Positions 18,290 through 27,866 of a stretch of 64,000 bases of DNA are shown in pieces. How positions within the stretch are numbered: the first letter of the stretch is position 1; every line of letters starts with the position of its first letter. Position numbers and translations under genes: made by a program. The DNA is from Peribacillus muralis (lineage in GTDB: Bacteria > Bacillota > Bacilli > Bacillales > DSM-1321): positions 2,470,001 to 2,534,000 of the forward strand of contig NZ_CP017080.1 of assembly GCF_001645685.2 (NCBI RefSeq). Reading direction: 5' to 3'. The notes under the pieces are model-generated. The model was not told where the DNA came from. It did not search any database and saw nothing but the letters and a program-made list of their open reading frames with translations.

Positions 18290-18832
18290 TCAGAGTGACA
18301 CATTTCTTAATTGAATTGCCTCTACAAATTCCTGAACTTGACCTTGGACGCGATCGACCAGGTTCACATCATGAATCGGGTTTTCTGGAGTTGTTTTATC
18401 TATTTCCTTATCAACGAAATAAATGCCTTGCAATGGCTCGCCTTTTAAGATGGAAATTAACGGCTTTAGTGCATAATCAATCGCCAATAAATGCCTGTGG
18501 CTCCCCCCGATCATAATCGGAAGCACCGGTTTTCCCTTAAACGCATTTTCCGGCAGCAAATCAATCAATGCTTTCAATACACCCGTGTAGGATGCTTTAT
18601 ATACAGGTGATCCAATGATGATTCCCCTCGCTTTAGAAATCTTTTCTGCAAGCTTTAAAATTTCTTCGCTGTTATAAAGGCCTTGGAACAAATCATCTGC
18701 TGAAAATTCGGTAATTGAATAATATGCTGTGGCAAAGCCCTCTTTCTCAACTAATGATTGAATATGTTTCAGTGAAATGTCCGTTCTTGATGGAATTGCA
18801 GGACTTCCTGATAATATGACAATTTCGCTCAT
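18290..18832 (-). CDS. NADPH-dependent FMN reductase (SsuE-like)
   Basis: A flavodoxin-fold reductase that supplies reduced FMN. ILSGSPAIPSRTD is the FMN phosphate loop, GIIIGSPVYKASYTGVLKALID is the characteristic flavin-binding segment, and PIMIGGSHRHLLAIDYALKPL is typical of SsuE. I use the ATG at 18832, eight bases after AGGAGG; an ATG two codons earlier is too close to that site. No sulfonate monooxygenase is adjacent, but the gene lies divergently close to the sulfate operon leader. Confidence 0.85.
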   Translation of the reverse strand: MSEIVILSGSPAIPSRTDISLKHIQSLVEKEGFATAYYSITEFSADDLFQGLYNSEEILKLAEKISKARGIIIGSPVYKASYTGVLKALIDLLPENAFKGKPVLPIMIGGSHRHLLAIDYALKPLISILKGEPLQGIYFVDKEIDKTTPENPIHDVNLVDRVQGQVQEFVEAIQLRNVSL

Positions 18833-18838
18833 GTACAT

Positions 18839-19115
18839 TTCCTCCTATTATCTTATTTCCAAACTTGCACTTTCCTTCATGTATTATCTGTTATTTAATT
18901 TTATCGTAATAGTCTGAAAAATAGAAGTCAACTTACAACCCTTGGCCAGTTGTTGTTTATTTTCGTTTATTCCAACGAAATCGAACGTACCTATCTATAT
19001 AAAACCTGAACGAATGGAATAATGCGTTTTTCAGTGCGGATCGTGAAGAGCGATTGCTTCAGTGAAAATCAATTCGACATAATCGTGAAAAAGGTCGTGC
19101 CAATAATTTATAGGG
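18839..19115. other. Intergenic region without a recognised gene
   Basis: With the adjacent pdxT terminator this is about 350 bases between pdxT and the FMN reductase. AT-rich, no supported reading frame, no structured RNA recognised. Confidence 0.5.
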
Positions 19116-19159
19116 TTAAAAAAATATAGACAAACTCTATGAAATGAGTTTGTCTATAT
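19116..19159 (-). terminator. Terminator of pdxST
   Basis: Perfect 14-bp stem (19124-19137 with 19146-19159), 8-base loop, followed on the minus strand by TTTTTTT. It lies 27 bases after the pdxT stop. Confidence 0.9.
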
Positions 19160-19186
19160 TCTGGACTCGATAGTGACAGCTGCTTT

Positions 19187-19786
19187 TTAACCGATTTTCA
19201 AATCTGCCTCTTTCAAGGATGCTTTTACCATATCTATAAAAAGTCGCATAAAACGATCATCACCCGTTAATTCCGGATGAAAAGCACTGACAAGGACATG
19301 TTCCTGTCTTGCAGCGACGACTTTATTATCATATTCAGCCAAAATCTCCACATCCACCCCAGCTCCAACAGCATATGGAGCACGGATGAAAACGGCTTTG
19401 AATGGTTCTTCCATTCCATTGATCGATAAGTTCGCCTCAAAGCTATCACGTTGACGGCCAAATCCGTTTCTTTTCACGGAAATATCCATCAATTCAAGAT
19501 AAGCCTTTTCATCGCCAGACAAACGATTGGCCGCCAATACCATTCCCGCACAAGTACCGAAAATCGGTTTTTTTTGGTCAAAGAATGTTTTGATTGGACC
19601 CATAAAGCCATAGCGATCCATAAGCTTTCTCATCGTCGTACTTTCCCCGCCAGGTATGATCAAGCCATCGATTTCGCTTAACTGTGATGGTTTTTTTACG
19701 ATTAATGCTTGCGCACCGGCTGAATCGATTTGGTTCAAGTGTTCTTCAATTGCTCCCTGTAATCCTAAGACACCGATCGTTATCAT
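19187..19786 (-). CDS. pdxT: Pyridoxal 5'-phosphate synthase glutaminase subunit PdxT
   Basis: Glutamine amidotransferase subunit that feeds ammonia to PdxS. GVLGLQGAIEEH opens the protein, GGESTTMRKL and the nucleophile region FGTCAGM follow, and AFHPELTGD near the C terminus holds the His/Glu dyad. The ATG at 19786 follows the pdxS stop by a single base; an upstream in-frame ATG overlapping pdxS is less likely. About 199 residues. Confidence 0.97.
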   Translation of the reverse strand: MITIGVLGLQGAIEEHLNQIDSAGAQALIVKKPSQLSEIDGLIIPGGESTTMRKLMDRYGFMGPIKTFFDQKKPIFGTCAGMVLAANRLSGDEKAYLELMDISVKRNGFGRQRDSFEANLSINGMEEPFKAVFIRAPYAVGAGVDVEILAEYDNKVVAARQEHVLVSAFHPELTGDDRFMRLFIDMVKASLKEADLKIG

Positions 19787-19787
19787 C

Positions 19788-20675
19788 TTACCAACCACGT
19801 TCCTGCATACGTTCTGCTGGAGCCAGCTTAGAAATATCGATTCCTTTCATTGCACTGCCTAACTCTTTTGACAAACGGCCTATTAATTCGTAATCCGTAA
19901 AATATGTAGTAGCTTGAACGATTGCCGATGCGAATTTTTCAGGATTTTCCGATTTGAAAATGCCAGAACCTACGAATACGCCATCTGCCCCTAATTCCAT
20001 CATCAATGCAGCATCAGCTGGTGTAGCGATTCCGCCAGCGGCAAAGTTGACAACAGGCAATTTTCCTGTCCGCTTGATTTCTCTTAAAATCTCAAATGGA
20101 GCACCTATATTTTTCGCTTCCGTCATCAATTCGTCGTCACTCATTATACTTACCTTACGGATTTGGGACTGTACCTTTCTCATATGGCGAACAGCTTCCA
20201 CTATATTTCCAGTACCTGGCTCTCCTTTTGTACGAAGCATTGATGCACCTTCGCCAATCCTACGAGCAGCTTCGCCTAAATCACGGCAGCCGCAAACGAA
20301 AGGAACTGTGAATTCACTCTTTAAAATATGATATTCCTCATCTGCAGGAGTCAGCACTTCACTTTCATCAATATAATCCACACCCATTGATTCCAAGATT
20401 CTCGATTCAACAATATGACCAATTCTCGCCTTGGCCATGACTGGGATGGATACGGCATTCATTACTTCCTCAACAATTCTTGGATCGGCCATTCTTGCAA
20501 CGCCCCCAGCTGCCCGAATATCGGAAGGGACCCGTTCCAATGCCATAACGGCAACGGCACCAGATGCTTCAGCGATTTTTGCTTGTTCCGCATTGATGAC
20601 GTCCATGATTACGCCACCCTTTTGCATTTGTGCCATTCCTCTTTTAACTGTTTCAGTTCCTAATAATTTTTCCAC
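19788..20675 (-). CDS. pdxS: Pyridoxal 5'-phosphate synthase subunit PdxS
   Basis: Makes PLP from ribose 5-phosphate, glyceraldehyde 3-phosphate and ammonia. The very conserved [36 protein letters not shown] and [18 protein letters not shown] segments are all present. I use the GTG at 20675, seven bases after AGGAGG, giving 295 residues as usual for the family; an ATG eight codons upstream precedes this site. Paired with pdxT and divergent from pdxR. Confidence 0.97.
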   Translation of the reverse strand: MEKLLGTETVKRGMAQMQKGGVIMDVINAEQAKIAEASGAVAVMALERVPSDIRAAGGVARMADPRIVEEVMNAVSIPVMAKARIGHIVESRILESMGVDYIDESEVLTPADEEYHILKSEFTVPFVCGCRDLGEAARRIGEGASMLRTKGEPGTGNIVEAVRHMRKVQSQIRKVSIMSDDELMTEAKNIGAPFEILREIKRTGKLPVVNFAAGGIATPADAALMMELGADGVFVGSGIFKSENPEKFASAIVQATTYFTDYELIGRLSKELGSAMKGIDISKLAPAERMQERGW

Positions 20676-20729
20676 AATGATTCCTCCTAATATTTGCATT
20701 TTTTAGATTTGTTATTTAGTATAAAAAAT

Positions 20730-20755
20730 AGTTGACCGCATTGAAAGTGTCAGTT
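20730..20755. promoter_or_regulatory. Candidate regulator site between pdxS and pdxR
   Basis: AGTTGAC (20730-20736) and GTCAGTT (20749-20755) form an imperfect inverted repeat with 12 bases between, in the 131-base divergent gap. A TATACT that could be the pdxS -10 lies next to it on the minus strand. PdxR regulators bind in such gaps, but this site is only a guess from symmetry. Confidence 0.3.
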
Positions 20756-20806
20756 TCCAACAATTTAATGGGTTCAGCAATTAAAAATCAATAAGGCGGG
20801 AACTAA

Positions 20807-22201
20807 ATGAACATGCTAACGTGTGATTTAAATCGATTTTGTGACGTACCATTGTACGAGCAATTATATTCACATATTAAAAAAGAAATAATTGAGGGCA
20901 GGCTTCCGTTTGGAACAAAGTTGCCTTCCAAGCGGAAATTAGCAGAGTTTCTACAGATTAGTCAAAATACCGTCGAGACTGCATATGAGCAGTTGACTGC
21001 TGAGGGATACGTTGAAGTCATTCCGAGAAAGGGATATTATATCCAAACATTCGAGGATTTAGAGTATACGCAGTCTAAGCATGTTGCGTTGGAGCCATAT
21101 AGAGTTCAACAAGGAGCAGTTCAGTATCACTTTCATCCAAGCCAAATTGATACGGAAAATTTTCCTTTTGAAAAATGGCGAAAATATACGAAAAACAAAA
21201 TTGATGTGTCCCGTCAAGAGCTTCTGCTACTGGGCGATTCTCAAGGGGAATATGAATTACGCTGTGAGATAGCTCTTTATTTGTATCATGCCAGGGGGGT
21301 TCAATGTGTTCCTGAACAAATCATCATTGGTGCCGGAATGGAGATCTTATTGCAGCAGCTCGTCCTGCTTTTTGCCAAAAATACCATTTACGGTGTGGAG
21401 GATCCAGGTTATCACTTGATCCACCGCATTTTACGCAGCTATCCAAATGAAGTGCATCCTCTTGAAATAGACGAAGAAGGAGTAAAGGTCAACCCGATTG
21501 AAGATTCCAGCATCGATGTCGTGTATGTGACTCCTTCCCATCACTTCCCCTATGGGACGATTCTTTCCGTCAATAGGCGGACGAGGTTGTTGAATTGGGC
21601 GCAGGGCGGAGAAGACCGCTATATTATCGAGGATGATTATGATAGTGAATTCCGTTACAGTGGTAAAACGATTCCATCTTTACAAAGTATGGATGCTGGC
21701 GAAAAAGTCATATACTTGGGATCATTCTCCAAGTCATTGATGCCTTCCATCCGAATCAGTTATATGGTTCTTCCCGCTCCCTTGTTAGAAAGGCATCAGC
21801 AAGAATTATCCTTTTACCATTCAACCGTTTCACGAATTGATCAGCACGTCTTGACACAGTTCATGAAGCAAGGGGATTTCGAAAAGCATTTGAATCGGAT
21901 GAGGAAAGTGTACCGCCGCAAATTGGACAAAGTGATCGAGTTGCTAAAACCTTATAAACCTATTTCCATCATTGGTGAGCGGTCAGGATTGCATATCGTG
22001 CTGATCGTGAGGAACGGCATGGATGAACAAACACTCATTCAAAAGGCAAATGAAAAGCACATTAAAATATATGGCCTTTCTGCCTATTCCATTGAAAAAA
22101 TGGAAGAGCATCCCCCAACAATCATTTTGGGCTTTGCCGGCATCCCTGAAGCTGAATTGGAGAAGTCCATCCGCCTTTTATTGAATTCCTGGGGTTTGTA
22201 A
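20807..22201 (+). CDS. pdxR: PdxR-like MocR regulator (GntR HTH + aminotransferase fold)
   Basis: A 464-residue fusion of an N-terminal GntR winged helix (residues ~10-75, with LPSKRKLAEFLQISQNTVETAYEQL) and a class I aminotransferase-like domain with the PLP-lysine segment YLGSFSKSLMPSIR. Such MocR proteins sense PLP. It is divergently transcribed from pdxST, the known arrangement for PdxR in Gram-positive bacteria, including a Bacillus species. The ATG at 20807 follows GGCGGGAAC; a second ATG two codons on is possible. Confidence 0.88.
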   Translation: MNMLTCDLNRFCDVPLYEQLYSHIKKEIIEGRLPFGTKLPSKRKLAEFLQISQNTVETAYEQLTAEGYVEVIPRKGYYIQTFEDLEYTQSKHVALEPYRVQQGAVQYHFHPSQIDTENFPFEKWRKYTKNKIDVSRQELLLLGDSQGEYELRCEIALYLYHARGVQCVPEQIIIGAGMEILLQQLVLLFAKNTIYGVEDPGYHLIHRILRSYPNEVHPLEIDEEGVKVNPIEDSSIDVVYVTPSHHFPYGTILSVNRRTRLLNWAQGGEDRYIIEDDYDSEFRYSGKTIPSLQSMDAGEKVIYLGSFSKSLMPSIRISYMVLPAPLLERHQQELSFYHSTVSRIDQHVLTQFMKQGDFEKHLNRMRKVYRRKLDKVIELLKPYKPISIIGERSGLHIVLIVRNGMDEQTLIQKANEKHIKIYGLSAYSIEKMEEHPPTIILGFAGIPEAELEKSIRLLLNSWGL

Positions 22202-22237
22202 AAAGAAAGAAGTTCACATCGTGAACTTCTTTCTTTT
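22201..22237. terminator. Bidirectional terminator between pdxR and dsdA
   Basis: Perfect 17-bp stem (22201-22217 with 22221-22237) with a 3-base loop and A/T runs on both sides, between two convergent genes. It touches both stop codons. Confidence 0.9.
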
Positions 22238-23568
22238 TACCGTTTAGCTAAATATTGTTCCATCATGTCCTTTGGCACCATGCTCCCGCCTGTCGCCCAG
22301 ATGATATGCGTGGCGTCGTTCATTTTCCCTAGTAGTTTATGATCGTCAAGGTATTTTTGCCCTGTTGGATCCGACATAAGGTGTACGGGTCCATATGCTC
22401 CTGCCAGGGCGGATGGCTCTAAATAGTACCCTTCTGTCTCTGCCATCTGCCCGAGCAATTCAAATAATCGCTTATCTTCTATGGTATAGCTACCGCTTAG
22501 AATGGCAGTCATTAAACCGGAAACTAAGCCGGATGGCCTTCCGACGGCGAGTCCATCCGCTTCCGTTTTATTGTCGATTCCAAATTCCTGCACCGAGACT
22601 TTGTCATGAAGTCCTGTCATTAATCCTATAGTCATACATGGCGAATGCGTCGGCTCTGCAAAAAAGCAATGGACATGTTCACCGAAAGCAAGCTTCAGGC
22701 CATAAGTGATGCCACCGGGACCGCCCCCCACTCCGCAAGGCAGGTATACAAACAAAGGATGCTCTTCATCAACGCGTATCGAGCGATGCTTCAATTGATT
22801 CTTCAGGCGCTCAGCAGCCGTCGCGTAACCGAGAAACAAGTCCATCGAATCTTCATCATCAATGAAATGGCAATTGGGGTCAAGAGAGGCTTCCACCCGC
22901 CCTTCTTCCACAGCCTTACTATAGTCATCATCATATTCCTTTACAATGACACCCAGGCTTGTTAGCTTATCCTTTTTCCACTGCTTCGCATCGCCTGACA
23001 TATGGACGGTAACCCGGAAGCCCAGCTTTGCGCTGATGATGCCGATGCTCATGCCTAAATTTCCGGTTGATCCGACGGCTATCGAGTAGTTTGAAAATAA
23101 TTCCTTGTATGTATCGCTTGCAAGGATTCCATAATCATCCGTTTGCTTTAATCCGCCATGCTTCATGGCAATTTCCTCAGCACGCTTCAAGACTTCATAA
23201 ATGCCTCCGCGCGCCTTGATAGAGCCGGATATGGGCAAGTGACTGTCGCATTTAAGCAAGAGTTTCCCCGTTATTTCAACGTTATAGGATTTTTCCATGT
23301 TTTTTTGCATGGAGGGAATTTCCACTAGTGGTGATTCAATAATCCCCTGCATAGTCCTTGTTTCAGGAAATGCCTCGACGATATAATCAGCAAATCTTCC
23401 CAACCTGTCTTCTGCCGATTTAACGTGGTCCGCTTGGACGATCGTTTCGTCCAACTCAGTACCGTAATCTGGATTAATCCAGAACACTTCATCCATTTGA
23501 ATCAAATTATTAAGTAATTGATGCTTCCCTTGCCACTCCAATATTGACAAACCTGCGATTGTTTTCAT
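22237..23568 (-). CDS. dsdA: D-serine dehydratase DsdA
   Basis: PLP-dependent deamination of D-serine to pyruvate and ammonia. The 443-residue protein has [19 protein letters not shown], whose Lys binds PLP, the [11 protein letters not shown] phosphate loop and [12 protein letters not shown]. Full length for the family. ATG at 23568, nine bases after GGGAGGG; a TTG one codon earlier is possible. Lies convergent to pdxR, with no D-serine regulator or transporter beside it. Confidence 0.93.
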   Translation of the reverse strand: MKTIAGLSILEWQGKHQLLNNLIQMDEVFWINPDYGTELDETIVQADHVKSAEDRLGRFADYIVEAFPETRTMQGIIESPLVEIPSMQKNMEKSYNVEITGKLLLKCDSHLPISGSIKARGGIYEVLKRAEEIAMKHGGLKQTDDYGILASDTYKELFSNYSIAVGSTGNLGMSIGIISAKLGFRVTVHMSGDAKQWKKDKLTSLGVIVKEYDDDYSKAVEEGRVEASLDPNCHFIDDEDSMDLFLGYATAAERLKNQLKHRSIRVDEEHPLFVYLPCGVGGGPGGITYGLKLAFGEHVHCFFAEPTHSPCMTIGLMTGLHDKVSVQEFGIDNKTEADGLAVGRPSGLVSGLMTAILSGSYTIEDKRLFELLGQMAETEGYYLEPSALAGAYGPVHLMSDPTGQKYLDDHKLLGKMNDATHIIWATGGSMVPKDMMEQYLAKR

Positions 23569-23637
23569 CAAGAGATCCCTCCCAAAATAAATATCTACAT
23601 GCTACACTTCGGTTTACTTGGCTGTTTCCATTTCTGA

Positions 23638-25383
23638 TCAGAAGGTTAGATGAACTTTTAACATCCCTCTCACACTATTAATAAACCATATTTCTTCGAC
23701 CATGGTCAGATCATCCTTTGAAATTGCCCTTTCCTTGATGATGTTTCTGGTGATTAAATCCTGACGAAAAGTTCCTGCCAGGAGTCCAGCTTCGTTTGGA
23801 GGGGTAAATAGGTTGCCCCCGATCTTCATCACTACATTTCCGTTCGTGAATTCCGTAATGAACCCTTCTTCATTCCACAGCAGGACATCAAAGTAGTCAG
23901 GGTGATTCGCTTGAAATTTTTCATATACTGCACGATTGGTCGTCTTATGAAAAAGAAATGGATTTCCGCTGGATATCGGGCCTTCCGCCAAGATGACAGA
24001 TACAGGAACTATTGAATCGAATGGCTTGATTGGTTGACTGGAAACTTCAAAATCCCCCTTTTCATTTAGCAGGATTCTTACTTTTTGCAGCTCGCCTTTA
24101 TTTGATTCGGCATGCTTTTGGACCTCATTTCTAAACTTAGAATCAAGGAACTGAAATCCAAAATAAACCGCAGAATTTTTCATCCGCTCAATATGCTCCT
24201 CCAGCAGATGGTACACGCCATCTTCAAGCTTAATCGATTCCAATAACTTGTAGGCAGGCCTTTCCGCTGACAGTAGTTTAGCCTTTAAGAATGCTTCTTC
24301 ATATTCTTCGGTCAATTCGGAATCCCAAGTGATCCCCCCGCCCACTCCATATTCGGCTTTACCTGTATCCTCATCGATGACAACCGTTCGGATCGGCACA
24401 TTAAAAACGGCTTCGGATTCGGGTGTGATATATCCAATCGCACCACAATATACCCCGCGTGGTGAGTTCTCGATTTCGGAGATGATCTCCATCGTCTTGA
24501 TTTTTGGTGCGCCTGTTATCGATCCGCATGGAAAAAGCGCCTTGAATATATCAATGATTGTTGTGTCTGGCTTCGTGTCGGCAGTTATGGTGGAGGTCAT
24601 TTGCCAAACCGTCGGGTATTTTTCAATTTCCTTAAGCTGCGGTACTTGTACGCTTCCTTGGACTGCAATCATTCCGAGGTCATTCCTGAGCAGGTCAACA
24701 ATCATATAGTTCTCCGCTTGATTTTTTTCTGAAGCCTCTAACCAGGCTGCATGGTCTTGATCCATTTTCAGTGTCATTCCCCGCTTTACCGTTCCTTTCA
24801 TGGGACGTGTAACGAGTTGTCCATTTTGCCATCGGAAGAATAGCTCGGGGGAGGCAGATAAGATCCGATGCGTCCCTACGTTCAAATATGCACTGTAATT
24901 TGATTGTTGTGCTCTCATTAAGCGATCGAAGAAAGCGAGGTCGTCCCCCTCGAACATGGATTGTAAACGCATAGTATAATTCACTTGATATGTATTTCCC
25001 TGTTTGATTTCTGATTTTATGTTTTCAAAGCCGGCACGATAGGAATCGGAATCCGTTTCTGATTTCCAATCAGCCAACTGGAATGCCCCAGAAGAACTTT
25101 CCGGTAATCCTTCCGGCTTCTCAAAAATCCCGAACCATAATAGGGGCATGTTTCCGGCATGCTTCACTCGAAAGGAGCTTTCAAATGCCGGTGCGGCTTC
25201 GTAGGAAACATAGCCTGCTGCATAACGCCCCTGCTCTACCTCTTCCTGCACCTTTTGAAACTGGGGAAGGACCTCTTCGATGCTATATGCACGAAAGATT
25301 TTTATTGGGTTCGTAAAGGATAGCGGCTTGATGTCTCCTTGTTTATCAGTAAAGTGAAATATAAGGGATTCGTCTCGTTTCAT
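23638..25383 (-). CDS. pabB: Bifunctional aminodeoxychorismate synthase I / ADC lyase (PabB-PabC fusion)
   Basis: Residues ~1-370 form the chorismate-using PabB domain, with MKGTVKRG, IVDLLRNDLGMIAV and PCGSITGAPKIKTMEIIS. Residues ~370-581 are a class IV aminotransferase-type domain of the 4-amino-4-deoxychorismate lyase kind, with LFHKTTNR (catalytic Lys) and the WNEEGFITEFTNGNVV pattern. Together they make p-aminobenzoate for folate. No PabA glutaminase is adjacent. GGCAGGAGAG precedes the ATG. Confidence 0.92.
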   Translation of the reverse strand: MKRDESLIFHFTDKQGDIKPLSFTNPIKIFRAYSIEEVLPQFQKVQEEVEQGRYAAGYVSYEAAPAFESSFRVKHAGNMPLLWFGIFEKPEGLPESSSGAFQLADWKSETDSDSYRAGFENIKSEIKQGNTYQVNYTMRLQSMFEGDDLAFFDRLMRAQQSNYSAYLNVGTHRILSASPELFFRWQNGQLVTRPMKGTVKRGMTLKMDQDHAAWLEASEKNQAENYMIVDLLRNDLGMIAVQGSVQVPQLKEIEKYPTVWQMTSTITADTKPDTTIIDIFKALFPCGSITGAPKIKTMEIISEIENSPRGVYCGAIGYITPESEAVFNVPIRTVVIDEDTGKAEYGVGGGITWDSELTEEYEEAFLKAKLLSAERPAYKLLESIKLEDGVYHLLEEHIERMKNSAVYFGFQFLDSKFRNEVQKHAESNKGELQKVRILLNEKGDFEVSSQPIKPFDSIVPVSVILAEGPISSGNPFLFHKTTNRAVYEKFQANHPDYFDVLLWNEEGFITEFTNGNVVMKIGGNLFTPPNEAGLLAGTFRQDLITRNIIKERAISKDDLTMVEEIWFINSVRGMLKVHLTF

Positions 25384-25431
25384 TCTTCTCTCCTGCCTTT
25401 TTGTTCATAGCGTCAATCGTTATGTATTTGA

Positions 25432-25464
25432 TAAAAAAGCTTGCAGATACGTAATCTGCAAGCT
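25432..25464 (-). terminator. Terminator after the second LLM oxidoreductase gene
   Basis: Perfect 11-bp stem AGCTTGCAGAT/ATCTGCAAGCT (25438-25448 with 25454-25464) followed on the minus strand by TTTTTTAT. It is 15 bases past the stop at 25480. Confidence 0.85.
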
Positions 25465-25479
25465 CATTCACATTGGGAT

Positions 25480-26502
25480 TTATTTCATTCCAGTGATTTC
25501 TGCAATGATTTCATAGGAACGAAGGCGTGCACGTTGATCATAAATAGCGGAATTAATGATCATTTCATCCGCCTGGGTTTCATCTAAAAATCTTTGCAAT
25601 TGTTCTTTTACTTCTTCCGGATTTCCGATGATGGAAGCGTTCAGTTGTTTCATGACAATGGCCTTTTCATATTCTGTCCATATGCCCTCCATCGTATCAA
25701 CTGGAGGGGACAATTGTCCAGGAGTATTCCGAATCAAATTCAAAAACTGCTGTTGATAAGACGTAGCGATCCTTTTTGCCTCTTCCGTCGTATCGGCTGC
25801 GAACACATTGATCCCTACCATTACATATGGCTTATCGAGCACTTCCGATGGTTGAAAATTATTGCGGTAACGGGCTAATGCCGGTTGAGTATTTTCAGGG
25901 GAAAAATGGCTTGCAAAGGAAAATGGCAGCCCTAGCTGTGCTGATAATGCAGCACTGAAGCCGCTTGATCCCAGCAGCCAAATTGGGATATCCTGTCCTT
26001 CACCAGGTATGGCCCGGACCCGATTATGTTTCGAATCAGCATCTAAATAACTACGTAGTTGGGCCAACTGTTCAGGGAAATCCTGACCATTATTTCGTTC
26101 GGCGCCGCGAAGGGCCATGGCGGTAAATTGATCGCTTCCCGGTGCACGTCCCAGCCCCAAATCTATTCTGCCAGGATACATTGCTTCCAGTGTTCCAAAT
26201 TGTTCCGCGATAACGAGCGGAGCATGATTCGGAAGCATGATGCCCCCGGAACCGACCCTGATCCTTTCTGTCTTTCCAGCAACATGGCCAATAAGTACCG
26301 ATGTTGCCGAGCTTGCGATACCAGGCATGCTATGGTGTTCGGCAACCCAGAAACGGTTGTAATTCCATTGCTCAGCATGCTTGGCCAATTCTACTGTATT
26401 TTTAAATGCTCCGGAAACTGAACCGCCCTCAACTATCGAAGCCAGGTCCAGAACGGAATAAGAAATGTCGCTAAGTGTTTTTTGATGGCGATCAGCATTC
26501 AT
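25480..26502 (-). CDS. LLM-class flavin-dependent oxidoreductase (second copy)
   Basis: Bacterial-luciferase-like TIM barrel of 340 residues. The diagnostic segments are [31 protein letters not shown] and [15 protein letters not shown]. Such proteins use reduced FMN for mono-oxygenation or similar chemistry; the substrate is unknown. It lies 94 bases downstream of a paralogue with the same segments, so the two probably arose by tandem duplication and share a transcript ending at 25432-25464. Confidence 0.88.
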   Translation of the reverse strand: MNADRHQKTLSDISYSVLDLASIVEGGSVSGAFKNTVELAKHAEQWNYNRFWVAEHHSMPGIASSATSVLIGHVAGKTERIRVGSGGIMLPNHAPLVIAEQFGTLEAMYPGRIDLGLGRAPGSDQFTAMALRGAERNNGQDFPEQLAQLRSYLDADSKHNRVRAIPGEGQDIPIWLLGSSGFSAALSAQLGLPFSFASHFSPENTQPALARYRNNFQPSEVLDKPYVMVGINVFAADTTEEAKRIATSYQQQFLNLIRNTPGQLSPPVDTMEGIWTEYEKAIVMKQLNASIIGNPEEVKEQLQRFLDETQADEMIINSAIYDQRARLRSYEIIAEITGMK

Positions 26503-26596
26503 ATCCTCAACTTCTTTCTATCAATTATGATTAATTGGACGCAAAGTCATCATATAGAAAATGGAGATAAAATGCACACAAAATGCTTGAAGCATT

Positions 26597-27586
26597 TTAA
26601 CCATGTAAAAGCTCCCTTGCAACCAAGCGATACGAATTCAGCTTGTCCTCCAATTTGTGGGTGATGGTCATGATCATGATTTCATCTGCTTGATATTTAT
26701 CCCGAATATCCAGGAGTCTTTGCTTCACTTGAGAAGGTGTTCCAATGATCATTCTTTTATGGTCCATCTCCAACAATCCTTTTTCTTTTTCGTGTTTTCT
26801 TACCTCTTCCTTACTTGGAACCTTTTTCTTTTCGCCTTGACCAATTTGAATTTGCCAAAGCATGTTGCTAAGAGCGATTTCCTTTGCATATTCCTCGGTT
26901 TCTGCACAAATGACCGCAACCGTGACGATCGTTTTTGGAGCCTTCAGGTCCCCTTTTATTTGGAACAGTTCCCGGTATTGCTTCAAGCTCTCCACTCCAT
27001 CATTTTCACTCATGAATTCACCGAATGCGTATGCTGTTCCATTCTCTGCTGCAAGAATTGCGCTTTTTCCACTTGTTCCCAATAACCATACTTCCGGCTG
27101 AATGCTTGGAATGGGGGCAGCCGAAAACTTTGAAAAAAGATGATCTTTCGAAGAACCTTGTCTAATGAAATCAAGCAATTCCTTTACACGTTCTGGCATT
27201 TTATATACATTTTGAAGAAAATTATCATTTAATGCCATCGTTGCTTCCGCAGATCCACCTGGAGCACGGCCTATGCCAAGATCAATTCGTCCTGGTAAAA
27301 GGGCAGCAAGCATATTATAGGTCTCCGCTACCCGGTATGGCTTATAATGCGGAAGCAGCACAGCCCCTGATCCGATTCGAATATTCTTCGTTTGAGCACC
27401 GACATAGCTTATCAGCACCTCAGGAACCGAGCAAGCCAGGCCAGCCAAGTCATGATGTTCAGTAAACCAGATGCGGTGATAACCAAGCCTGTCTCCCTCT
27501 TGTGCAAGTTCCAGTGAAGCCTGCAACGCTTCTTGAGCGGTCTGACCCGATGCAATCGGTGATTGATCTAAAATGCTCAGTTTCAT
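26597..27586 (-). CDS. LLM-class flavin-dependent oxidoreductase (first copy)
   Basis: A 329-residue luciferase-like monooxygenase with IWFTEHHDLAGLACS, IRIGSGAVLLPHYKPYR and PGRIDLGIGRAPGGS. The order of conserved motifs is identical to the downstream gene at 25480-26502, though identity is visibly moderate. Function and substrate are not recognisable. A TGAGGGAAG site precedes the ATG. Confidence 0.88.
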   Translation of the reverse strand: MKLSILDQSPIASGQTAQEALQASLELAQEGDRLGYHRIWFTEHHDLAGLACSVPEVLISYVGAQTKNIRIGSGAVLLPHYKPYRVAETYNMLAALLPGRIDLGIGRAPGGSAEATMALNDNFLQNVYKMPERVKELLDFIRQGSSKDHLFSKFSAAPIPSIQPEVWLLGTSGKSAILAAENGTAYAFGEFMSENDGVESLKQYRELFQIKGDLKAPKTIVTVAVICAETEEYAKEIALSNMLWQIQIGQGEKKKVPSKEEVRKHEKEKGLLEMDHKRMIIGTPSQVKQRLLDIRDKYQADEIMIMTITHKLEDKLNSYRLVARELLHG

Positions 27587-27803
27587 TATCTTCCCTCACT
27601 TCTTGACTTCCGTCTCTTCATGGTAAGACAAAACGAGTCGGAAGTCGCCTAAAAAAGCTTGCTTGATTATTTTAGTTTGTTGTTCTTAGCTGAAATTATG
27701 AGGAGCTCATACAAAACTTGGGGATTCACGGACTATAATATATTCTGGCGAGGTTATTTATGGAAGATACTTAGTAAACTACAAAGAACCTTCGATTTAC
27801 ACG

Positions 27804-27833
27804 TAAAAAAAGACTGTAGACAACCTACAGTCC
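27804..27833 (-). terminator. Terminator of the helicase gene
   Basis: GACTGTAG/CTACAGTC stem (27812-27819 with 27825-27832) followed on the minus strand by TTTTTTTAC, 34 bases after the helicase stop. Confidence 0.85.
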
Positions 27834-27866
27834 TTAATGCCCCTTGATTGTTGGAACCATTCTTTT

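Noticed and set aside
18002..18298. 98-codon plus-strand frame
   Set aside because: It is antisense to the SAM riboswitch and promoter, and has no ribosome site.
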